From: Rhodopirellula sp.
GTDB lineage: Bacteria > Planctomycetota > Planctomycetia > Pirellulales > Pirellulaceae
Assembly (NCBI GenBank): GCA_002712845.1
Contig: PAUV01000060.1
Span: 11,843-24,600, forward strand
Reading direction: 5' to 3'
Length of the DNA stretch: 12,758 nt
Positions 6,937 to 12,758 of this stretch are shown piece by piece. The position numbers and the translations under genes were made by a program. Position 1 is the stretch's first letter. Every line of letters begins with the position of its first letter. The notes beneath the pieces were generated by a model, which saw only the letters and a list, made by a program, of their open reading frames with translations, had not been told where the DNA came from and searched no databases.

Positions 6937-7557
6937 ATGGCCTTCACACTACCTTCCTTGGCGTATGCCTACGATGCCCTCGCCCCGCATATTGATGCGC
7001 AGACGATGGAGATCCATCACACCAAGCATCATCAGGCGTACATCAACAAGGTGAACGACGCAATCGCTGGCACGGATCTCGATGGCAAGACCATCGAAGA
7101 TCTGGTTTCCAATTTGGCGAGCGTCCCCGCAGATAAGCTCGGTGCCGTCCGCAACAATGGCGGTGGCCACGCGAATCACTCCCTGTTTTGGACCGTCATG
7201 GGCCCGGGCAAGGGTGGTTCCCCAAGTGGCGACCTCGCCGCTGCGATCGACAGTGCCTTTGGTTCACTCGACGCCATGAAAGAGCAGTTTTCCGCTGCCG
7301 CAGCAACCCGATTCGGAAGCGGATGGGCGTGGTTGTACGTCGACGGCGGAGTGCTGAAAGTTGGCAGCACCGCAAACCAGGACAGCCCGCTCATGGGAAC
7401 CGAGATTGCGGGCATCGGCGGAACACCGCTACTCGGATTAGACGTCTGGGAGCATGCCTACTATCTGCACTACCAGAACAGGCGTCCAGACTACGTCTCA
7501 GCCTTCTGGAATGTTGTCGATTGGGACGCGGTCGCTGCTCGCCTTGCTGCAGCATAG
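6937..7557 (+). CDS. sodA: Superoxide dismutase, Mn-type (Fe/Mn family)
   Basis: Dismutates superoxide to oxygen and hydrogen peroxide. The 206-aa protein is a full-length Fe/Mn superoxide dismutase. The metal ligands are H27 ([10 protein letters not shown]), H81 (HANHSLFW), D169 and H173 ([12 protein letters not shown]). The Mn-type signature is present: GGGHANH around 75-81 and Q148 in [11 protein letters not shown], rather than the Gln near residue 70 typical of Fe enzymes; cambialistic activity cannot be excluded. There is no signal peptide, so it is cytoplasmic. The frame is open from a GTG at 6892, but the family N-terminus ([15 protein letters not shown]) starts at the ATG at 6937, with GGAG at 6921-6924. 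TTGCGA at 6861 and TATCGT at 6883 (16-bp spacing) form a weak promoter candidate. It has its own terminator and appears monocistronic. Confidence 0.96.
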   Translation: MAFTLPSLAYAYDALAPHIDAQTMEIHHTKHHQAYINKVNDAIAGTDLDGKTIEDLVSNLASVPADKLGAVRNNGGGHANHSLFWTVMGPGKGGSPSGDLAAAIDSAFGSLDAMKEQFSAAAATRFGSGWAWLYVDGGVLKVGSTANQDSPLMGTEIAGIGGTPLLGLDVWEHAYYLHYQNRRPDYVSAFWNVVDWDAVAARLAAA

Positions 7558-7587
7558 CCCGCTGGATTACGCGACAGTCGCTCAATA

Positions 7588-7623
7588 GGGAGTTTCCGGT
7601 TATTACTGGGAACTCCCTTTTTT
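7588..7623 (+). terminator. Rho-independent terminator of the superoxide dismutase gene
   Basis: GGGAGTT (7588-7594) pairs with AACTCCC (7611-7617), with further partial pairing inward, and a run of six T follows directly (7618-7623). It begins 31 nt after the superoxide dismutase stop codon and is the clearest intrinsic terminator in the window. Confidence 0.85.
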
Positions 7624-7728
7624 CGTGTCATAACACCTCCCCACCATTCAGATCCGCTAGACTCAGAAAGTCCACGTGCTGAACACTCAGATACTTTCAG
7701 CCATTCAATTGCCCACCCACGCGAGCGT

Positions 7729-9099
7729 ATGATGCCACCAGTAAATCCTCGAACCACTCGTCGCGATTTCCTCGCCCAGGCTGCTGCCATATCCGCAGTG
7801 GCTGCCCTTCCTGAAATGTCGTTTGCAAGTCCAAATGATCGGATGAAAGTTGCCTTCATTGGTACAGGTGGGCGTGGAGGAGGCAACCTGCAAACGATCG
7901 CCAAGAGTGAAGGTGTTGATGTTGTAGGTCTTTGTGATGTCGACAGCAGATTTTTGACCAGCGCTGGAAACAAATTTCCGAAAGCAAAACAGTTTCAGGA
8001 CTTTCGAAAACTTTACGATGACATCGGGAACGACGTTGATGCTGTAGTCGTCAGCACTCCTGAGCACACACATGCATACGCCGCGATGCCAGCACTGCAG
8101 CTCGGCAAACACGTCTACTGCGAAAAACCACTTGCCTACAACATCGATGAAACCCGTCGCCTCACAGAGGCGGCAGAGAAGGCGGGCGTGGCCACCCAAA
8201 TGGGAACCCAAATTCATGCGTCCAAAAACTATCATCGCGTTGTCGAACTCATTCAAAGCGGTGCCATTGGCGATGTCAGCGAAGTGCACGTTTGGGTGTC
8301 GAGAGCGTGGGGCCTGCAGAGCCAGGAAGCAGCGAAAAAGAATCGAGACATTTCCAACGCTTCAAACCGCCCCAACGAAACAATCACTCCCCCCGCCTAC
8401 CTGAATTGGGATTTGTGGCTTGGGCCAGCACCCTATCGCCCCTTTCATCAGGCTTATTTCCCCGGACCAAAATGGTACCGTTGGTGGGACTTTGGTAATG
8501 GCACCATGTCTGACTTAGGTAGCCACTGGAATGACCTGCCTTTCTGGGCCTTGCGTCTTGATGCCCCACGCACCGTGGTGGCAAGTGGACCACCCGCACA
8601 TCCAGAAATCGCCCCCGCGTCGATGACTGCTGTCTACGAGTACGACGCAAGAGATATTCCCGATGTTGGCAGGCGACCCCCAGTCACCATGACTTGGCAT
8701 CAAGGAACACACAAACCAGAAATCTGGAAACAAGGTGGCATCCCGAAGTGGGGAAGTGGAGTCTTGTTCGTCGGGTCAAAAGGAATGCTGCTGTCAGACT
8801 ACCGCAAGCATCTGCTGCTCCCCGAAAACGAATTCAAAGACTTCACCCCGCCGGAACCGTTTTTGCCAGCCCCCGCGAGTCACCATCAGCAATGGCTAGA
8901 TGCATGTAGAGGGAACGCTGTCACCGACAGTCCATTCAGCTATGCAGGGCCACTCACCGAAGCCAATCATCTCGGTAATGTGGCCTATCGACTCGGCAAG
9001 AAAGTCATTTGGGACAAAGATGCCATGGAATGCATTGGTTGCCCCGAAGCGCAGCCACTGCTCAAGCGAGAACCGAGAAGCGGTTGGTCACTGGGCTAA
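7729..9099 (+). CDS. Tat-exported Gfo/Idh/MocA family oxidoreductase
   Basis: A predicted NAD(P)-dependent sugar or inositol dehydrogenase-like enzyme of 456 aa. The N-terminus carries a twin-arginine signal (R11-R12 in [12 protein letters not shown], then an Ala-rich hydrophobic stretch to about residue 33), so it is probably exported folded. The Rossmann domain follows: [13 protein letters not shown] at 41-53, an acidic residue after strand 2 (LCDVD, 68-72), STPEHTHA at 109-116, and the family motif EKP at 132-134. The C-terminal half contains the substrate domain with [13 protein letters not shown] and [16 protein letters not shown], common in the planctomycete and Bacteroidetes exported branch. 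No specific substrate can be assigned. ATG-ATG at 7729-7734 makes the start ambiguous by one codon, and no Shine-Dalgarno sequence is evident. It stands alone, after the superoxide dismutase terminator. Confidence 0.93.
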   Translation: MMPPVNPRTTRRDFLAQAAAISAVAALPEMSFASPNDRMKVAFIGTGGRGGGNLQTIAKSEGVDVVGLCDVDSRFLTSAGNKFPKAKQFQDFRKLYDDIGNDVDAVVVSTPEHTHAYAAMPALQLGKHVYCEKPLAYNIDETRRLTEAAEKAGVATQMGTQIHASKNYHRVVELIQSGAIGDVSEVHVWVSRAWGLQSQEAAKKNRDISNASNRPNETITPPAYLNWDLWLGPAPYRPFHQAYFPGPKWYRWWDFGNGTMSDLGSHWNDLPFWALRLDAPRTVVASGPPAHPEIAPASMTAVYEYDARDIPDVGRRPPVTMTWHQGTHKPEIWKQGGIPKWGSGVLFVGSKGMLLSDYRKHLLLPENEFKDFTPPEPFLPAPASHHQQWLDACRGNAVTDSPFSYAGPLTEANHLGNVAYRLGKKVIWDKDAMECIGCPEAQPLLKREPRSGWSLG

Positions 9100-9164
9100 A
9101 CCCAAGAACAAGCTCAAGGCAGGCAGCACCTAATGTCTCGACGGCCAAGGTCAATCATCCTGAA

Positions 9165-9299
9165 ATGACTGGCCGATACCGCCGCATCTGGAAACTAGCC
9201 GCGATGGAAGAATTTTCTGATCAGCTAAAGTTTGCGGCCAATATGGTCGATTGCTTTCTTTGGGGTGGAGGATTGACGCGTCTACCCATGCGCCGGTAA
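9165..9299 (+). CDS. Possible 44-aa small ORF upstream of the lipoprotein
   Basis: ATG at 9165 opens 44 codons ending in TAA at 9297-9299, four nt before the GTG of the lipoprotein gene. It contains MEEFSDQLKFAANMVDCFLW internally and resembles no family I know. There is no Shine-Dalgarno sequence. It is listed only because it fills most of the 204-bp gap and its stop nearly touches the next start, which would suit a leader peptide. It is more likely a chance ORF. Confidence 0.12.
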   Translation: MTGRYRRIWKLAAMEEFSDQLKFAANMVDCFLWGGGLTRLPMRR

Positions 9300-9303
9300 T
9301 TCC

Positions 9304-10398
9304 GTGAAACTCAATCTTCTGGGTTCGACCCCAATACTTCTGCTCGTCTTGCTCAGCAGTGTGGGATGCTCTCTGTTCCCGATCACGTACCAGAGGGAAC
9401 AGATTCACAATCCGTTTCCACAGGTCCAGCGCGTCGCAGTTCTGCCGTTCTACAATCAGAGTGAGAACCCGACCGTTGATACAGAAGTAGTGGCGGAAAA
9501 ATACTACGGCGCCTTGCAAGCAATCCCAGGTTTTGAGGTGTTGCCCGTCGGTGTCACAAAAACTCAATGGATGATCTACAGCCAAGAGCACGGCGAGCCA
9601 GTAAGCGGCGCAGATTTCCAGAAACTGGCAGATTTCATGGGGGTGGAGGCACTGGTGGTGGGTTCAGTCACTGACTTTGATGCCTATTACCCGCCGAGAA
9701 TGGCGATGACCTTACACTGGTACGCTGCCAACGAGGGTTTCCACCCCATTCCGAACGGCTACGGCCTACCTTGGGGAACTCAGCAGGAGAATGACATTCC
9801 ATCACGGATCGTACGTGATACGCAATTCGATCTTGCTCGTAGTCAGCTTGCCACCCAAACGCCACTACCGGACAGCTCGCGTCAAGCAAGTTTGCAATAC
9901 GACACACAAGGCAAACAGCGAGGAACCCAATTCAATGCGGTTGCACCGGCATCCGGTGAATTGGAGCCTTTGCCTGCAAATCCAGATTTGCCACCGAATG
10001 TGATACCTCATTCCGAAGGTGTCCCCACTCCCATGCCGCAAGATGGATACGCGAGCATGGAGGGAATAAGCCCTTTGCTTCCGGAGCACTGGCCTAACCC
10101 GACGGACTTGATTCCCGATCCACCGTCACCGGTTCACCCCAAGACAATTGTCAGTCACGAACCAATTCTGAACCACACTCGAATCTACCGCGGAGATGAC
10201 CCTTACTTTACCGAAAGACTCTCAAATTACATTGAGTCATCGGATGATGCACGTCCGGCAAGCTGGCAGGGTTACTTAAAACGTAGCGATGATTTCATTC
10301 ATTTCTGTTGTCACCTGCACATTACAGAAATGCTTGAATCTCGAGGCGGAAGAGAGGAAAGCGATCTCATCTTTAGGTGGCCATTGAGCCGATATTGA
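9304..10398 (+). CDS. Planctomycete-type lipoprotein of unknown function
   Basis: A 364-aa lipoprotein. The N-terminal hydrophobic segment ends in a lipobox with the lipidated Cys at C22 (LLSSVGC), so it should be membrane-anchored outside the cytoplasm. Residues about 40-130 form a compact domain (RVAVLPFYNQSENPTVDTE, FEVLPVGVTKTQW, LADFMGVEALVVGSVTDFDAYYPPR) that resembles the CsgG/LpoB/GNA1162-like group of lipoproteins with an AVLPF strand and a late VVGSVT strand. A Pro-rich, low-complexity linker spans about residues 200-270, followed by a conserved-looking C-terminal block (NHTRIYRGDDPYFTERLSNY, DDFIHFCCHLHITEMLESRGG). The start is GTG at 9304, chosen because the signal peptide begins there. 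It is followed at 61 bp by the small protein gene and the recombinase on the same strand. Its function is unknown. Confidence 0.85.
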   Translation: MKLNLLGSTPILLLVLLSSVGCSLFPITYQREQIHNPFPQVQRVAVLPFYNQSENPTVDTEVVAEKYYGALQAIPGFEVLPVGVTKTQWMIYSQEHGEPVSGADFQKLADFMGVEALVVGSVTDFDAYYPPRMAMTLHWYAANEGFHPIPNGYGLPWGTQQENDIPSRIVRDTQFDLARSQLATQTPLPDSSRQASLQYDTQGKQRGTQFNAVAPASGELEPLPANPDLPPNVIPHSEGVPTPMPQDGYASMEGISPLLPEHWPNPTDLIPDPPSPVHPKTIVSHEPILNHTRIYRGDDPYFTERLSNYIESSDDARPASWQGYLKRSDDFIHFCCHLHITEMLESRGGREESDLIFRWPLSRY

Positions 10399-10459
10399 GC
10401 CGTGGCAGGTTGAAATACCTGCGCGATATACCGCTCAACGCTTCGGGACAGCTGCCAAT

Positions 10460-10705
10460 ATGGATAAAGAAGTCAACGTACTTGCGTTGGTCAAAGGGGA
10501 AGAAAAGTTCATCTTCCTTTTTGACGATGAAAACCGAGACGAAACCCTCCGACAGCTCGCACGCTTTGCCGCTGATCCGGAACTGGATTTCAGCTGGTAC
10601 GACGCTGCGATGCTGAGTCGAAAGATCCGTGACGCGGTGCCTAGCGACGATGATTTGCTTGCAAGTCAGGAGTTTGACAGCCTGTCCATGGACGACTTTC
10701 ATTAA
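10460..10705 (+). CDS. Small acidic hypothetical protein, coupled to Xer recombinase
   Basis: An 81-aa acidic protein (MDKEVNVLALVKGEEKFIF at the start). It has a beta-rich opening, a likely helix (RDETLRQLARFAAD), a FSWYDAAMLSRKIR segment at about 45-58 and an acidic tail. I recognise the pattern VNVLALVKGEE followed by FLFDDENR and WYDAAMLS as recurring in planctomycetes, but know no function. There is no signal peptide or membrane segment, so it is cytoplasmic. Its TAA is separated from the ATG of the tyrosine recombinase by three nt, so translation is likely coupled. A weak purine stretch (GGGACAG) precedes the ATG. Confidence 0.8.
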   Translation: MDKEVNVLALVKGEEKFIFLFDDENRDETLRQLARFAADPELDFSWYDAAMLSRKIRDAVPSDDDLLASQEFDSLSMDDFH

Positions 10706-10708
10706 TCA

Positions 10709-11611
10709 ATGCGCAGTGGAATTGCTCAGTTTCTCCGATACCTCGCCACCGAGCGTAATGCCTCGGACCTGACCATCAAAGCGTATCGCGAAGACCTATT
10801 CGGACTGATTGACTGGCTTGAAACGACTCGTGGGAGAATCCCACGCCCTGATACGCTTTCCCCTCAGGATTTGCGTGCTTTTCAAGCAGCCCTTCAGGAG
10901 GCGGGTTATGCACGCACGACGATAGCAAGAAAGCTTGCTTCTCTGCGGAGCTTTTATCGGTTCGCGATACGGCAGGGTATCGCAACAGAAAATCCAGCCA
11001 AGCCGCTTCGCAACCCACGTCAGCACCGCAAGCTGCCGCTTGTTCTTTCAACGACGGAGATTGGCCGACTTCTCTCCACCCCGCCAGCAAACGAGACGGC
11101 GGGACTGCGAGATCGAGCCATTCTTGAAACGATGTATTCGGCCGGCCTGCGTGTCAGTGAACTAGTGGGTTTGCGTGATGGGGACCTGGATGAATCGGAA
11201 CAGATCATCCGTGTTCGCGGTAAGGGTAGAAAAGAGCGTATCAGCCCGCTCGGTTCCTACGCCATCAAGGCCATCAAAAGATATCGTCGCAAGCGAACGA
11301 GACATCCGCAAACCGAGGCTTTAGGAAGGCAGGCACCGGTCTTTGTAAATCGTTTTGGACGCATCCTCACGACGCGAAGTGTGGGGCGAATGCTGGAAAA
11401 GCACATTGCGGCTGCCGGCCTTGACGCCCGAATCAGCCCGCACTCGCTGCGACACAGTTTCGCAACTCATCTTCTGGATCGAGGAGCTGATATTCGAAGC
11501 GTTCAAGAACTACTGGGCCACAAAAGTCTAGCGACCACCCAAATCTACACACATGTCAGCACTGCGAATCTTCGCCAAGTATATGAACGAGCTCACCCGA
11601 GGGCCCGCTAG
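10709..11611 (+). CDS. xerC: Site-specific tyrosine recombinase, XerC/XerD type
   Basis: A 300-aa tyrosine recombinase expected to resolve chromosome dimers at a dif site. It has an N-terminal SAM-like core-binding domain (about 1-95, with YLATERNASDLTIKAYRED) and the catalytic domain. The full catalytic set is visible: R148 (AGLRVSELVGL), K172 (RGKGRKER), H245 and R248 (SPHSLRHSFATHLL), H271 (LLGHKSLATTQIYTHV) and nucleophile Y280. Residue numbering is within one of E. coli XerD, while the end (VYERAHPRAR) looks more like XerC, so the C or D label is uncertain. No integrase-like attachment site or phage gene lies nearby, which favours a housekeeping role. The start lies three nt after the small acidic protein gene. 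Its TAG stop overlaps the convergent glycosyltransferase stop. Confidence 0.93.
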   Translation: MRSGIAQFLRYLATERNASDLTIKAYREDLFGLIDWLETTRGRIPRPDTLSPQDLRAFQAALQEAGYARTTIARKLASLRSFYRFAIRQGIATENPAKPLRNPRQHRKLPLVLSTTEIGRLLSTPPANETAGLRDRAILETMYSAGLRVSELVGLRDGDLDESEQIIRVRGKGRKERISPLGSYAIKAIKRYRRKRTRHPQTEALGRQAPVFVNRFGRILTTRSVGRMLEKHIAAAGLDARISPHSLRHSFATHLLDRGADIRSVQELLGHKSLATTQIYTHVSTANLRQVYERAHPRAR

Positions 11612-12285
11612 CAGCCATAGTATTTCTTAGCCAGTTGTTCAACGGATACGCCTCGGGAATAGGAAAGCTGAATCATCCAATTGGTCAGCGTCTGGCGTAA
11701 CACCCCTTTTTTCTCCCATCTGCGGGCGCTGATTTGTAGAGGTCCCTGTAGTAAGACGGGTGCTTCGATCTTCCGCAAGCGATGAGAAAGCTCGACATCT
11801 TCCATCAAAGGGATCTCAGCAAATCCCCCCAGTTCCTCAAAGAGCGAACGGCGAACAAAGATTCCCTGATCACCAAAGGGAACCTTTCTCCATCGAACCC
11901 GTAAGTCATTTCCCCACTCGATCAAGCGATAGACTTTCCGTCGTGAATCTATCTGTTGCTGGAAAGCACCCCAAGCTGCGTCTTCATGCACACAGATTTG
12001 CCTGAGAGCCTGCTCTGATAATTCGTTATCAGCGTGCAGAAACAAAACATATCGTCCAGTCGCCAAATGCGCAGCTGAATTCATCTGAACTCCACGACCA
12101 GGTAATGATCGCACTACTGACGAGGCTCCCGCTTCAGACGCCCGTTCTGCCGTGTGATCACGACTACCCCCGTCAGCCACAATCACTTCAGTAGCACCGG
12201 CAGAAATCGCAGAGTGCACGGAAATATTAATCGCCTGCTCCTCGTTCAGAGCAGGTATGACCACGGTGATATCTTGAGGAGTCAT
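11608..12285 (-). CDS. Family 2 glycosyltransferase, TIGR04283-like
   Basis: A 225-aa GT-A fold glycosyltransferase resembling TIGR04283 (rSAM/selenodomain-associated transferase 2, also labelled arsenosugar biosynthesis glycosyltransferase). Visible motifs are ITVVIPALNEE near the N-terminus, VIVADGGSRDHT, GRGVQMNSAA, VLFLHADNEL (the DxD-like metal site), PFGDQGIFVRRSLFEELGG, IPLMEDVELSHRL and the C-terminal SARRWEKKGVLRQT. There is no membrane segment, unlike larger family 2 enzymes. The frame is open to 12372, but the start at the ATG 12283-12285 fits the family and overlaps the upstream permease stop as ATGA, implying translational coupling. The sugar donor and acceptor are unknown. No arsenic or selenium genes are visible in the window. 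Confidence 0.9.
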   Translation of the reverse strand: MTPQDITVVIPALNEEQAINISVHSAISAGATEVIVADGGSRDHTAERASEAGASSVVRSLPGRGVQMNSAAHLATGRYVLFLHADNELSEQALRQICVHEDAAWGAFQQQIDSRRKVYRLIEWGNDLRVRWRKVPFGDQGIFVRRSLFEELGGFAEIPLMEDVELSHRLRKIEAPVLLQGPLQISARRWEKKGVLRQTLTNWMIQLSYSRGVSVEQLAKKYYGC

Positions 12286-12758
12286 ACGAGGTGTGATTCG
12301 CGATAACGAACATACGCAATGGGAGCCACAACAATCAGCGGCAACCACGCGGCCATCGAGGGGGATAGCCAAATCCCATTCGACCCCAGCGTGGTACCAA
12401 TCGTTTTGACAACGAAGAATCCAAGCACAGTGAACATTGCCGCTCCGACCATGAAAAACAGAGCACGACCATGTCGATTAATGACGATTGGCAAACCCAG
12501 TAAAATCAGTCCAAAGTCCAGAGGCACGCGTACCATTCGCTCATGCAACATCACCTCTAAACTGGGTGGATTAAAAATGGCGGGATTGCGCATGCGGCTG
12601 ATGAGATCAGCAAGACTTGCACGACTCTTGGCCTCCTTATTAGCTCGCAATAATTCCGGGTGCACTGCCGTGGCGAAAAAGCATTGTCCCTTTTGCAGCC
12701 ACGGAAAATCATTCGGAGTTAAAAGAATCATACGATCCTCCAGGCCTACCGATTCCAA
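12282..12758 (-). CDS. LptF/LptG (YjgP/YjgQ) family permease, C-terminal part
   Basis: The last 158 residues of a membrane protein whose N-terminus lies beyond the right edge. Three transmembrane segments are visible at about residues 77-93 (VPLDFGLILLGLPIVI), 99-120 and 133-150 (AAWLPLIVVAPIAYVRY). This is the end expected for LptF/LptG-family permeases, which with the LptB ATPase extract lipopolysaccharide from the inner membrane and pass it to the periplasmic bridge. Before them comes a soluble segment with MRNPAIFNPPSLEVMLHERM, where the periplasmic domain joins the last membrane bundle. The first codon in the window is TTG in an open frame, so this is not a true start. Whether it is LptF or LptG cannot be told. 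Its TGA overlaps the glycosyltransferase ATG, suggesting a shared envelope-glycan or lipid role (inference). Confidence 0.82.
   Translation of the reverse strand: MESVGLEDRMILLTPNDFPWLQKGQCFFATAVHPELLRANKEAKSRASLADLISRMRNPAIFNPPSLEVMLHERMVRVPLDFGLILLGLPIVINRHGRALFFMVGAAMFTVLGFFVVKTIGTTLGSNGIWLSPSMAAWLPLIVVAPIAYVRYRESHLV

Noticed and set aside
9286..9303. TTGACG near 9275 with TAATTC as a promoter for a leaderless lipoprotein mRNA
   Set aside because: The -10 match is poor and its distance to the start codon is too short to be convincing without start-site data.
10709..11611. The tyrosine recombinase as an integrase of a mobile element
   Set aside because: There are no direct repeats, tRNA target or phage or plasmid genes nearby; length and residue spacing match housekeeping XerC/D.

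Overview
The window looks like a chromosomal segment from a planctomycete, probably of the Pirellulales. Several genes read like lineage-typical planctomycetal proteins: the Tat-exported Gfo/Idh/MocA oxidoreductase, the ECF-type sigma factor opening SLSDFDRELL, the lipoprotein with a C-terminal FCCHLHI motif, and the small acidic protein placed directly before a Xer recombinase. This assignment rests on recognised protein patterns; no database search was run. I found no CRISPR array, tRNA, rRNA, insertion sequence or phage module.

Layout. From 1 to 2669 (minus strand) lie an M20 metallopeptidase and seryl-tRNA synthetase, 15 nt apart; serS runs off the left edge. A 146-bp divergent spacer separates them from clpS and mtaB (plus strand), which adjusts protein turnover and modifies tRNA at t6A37. 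On the minus strand at 4619-5179 is an ECF sigma factor. Upstream of it, 5180-5493 is non-coding and carries three 14-bp dyads. From about 5494 to 6856 lies a decayed gene for a cyclic-di-GMP protein (HD/HD-GYP-like half, GGDEF half, and a conserved C-terminal region). It is broken by an in-frame stop, several single-base frameshifts and a large internal deletion. An intact Mn-type superoxide dismutase with a clear rho-independent terminator follows, then a Tat-exported sugar-dehydrogenase-like oxidoreductase.

The right part holds a lipoprotein (9304-10398), an 81-aa conserved-looking protein and a XerC/D-type tyrosine recombinase, all on the plus strand and probably co-transcribed. The recombinase converges on, and shares stop-codon bases with, a minus-strand pair: an LptF/LptG-family permease (cut by the right edge) and a TIGR04283-like family 2 glycosyltransferase, coupled by an ATGA overlap.

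Most of the window is ordinary core genome. The parts most worth a second look are the pseudogene and its lesions, the dyad-rich sigma-factor upstream region, a ClpS with an altered N-degron pocket, and the small protein coupled to the recombinase. I see no complete new multi-gene system.
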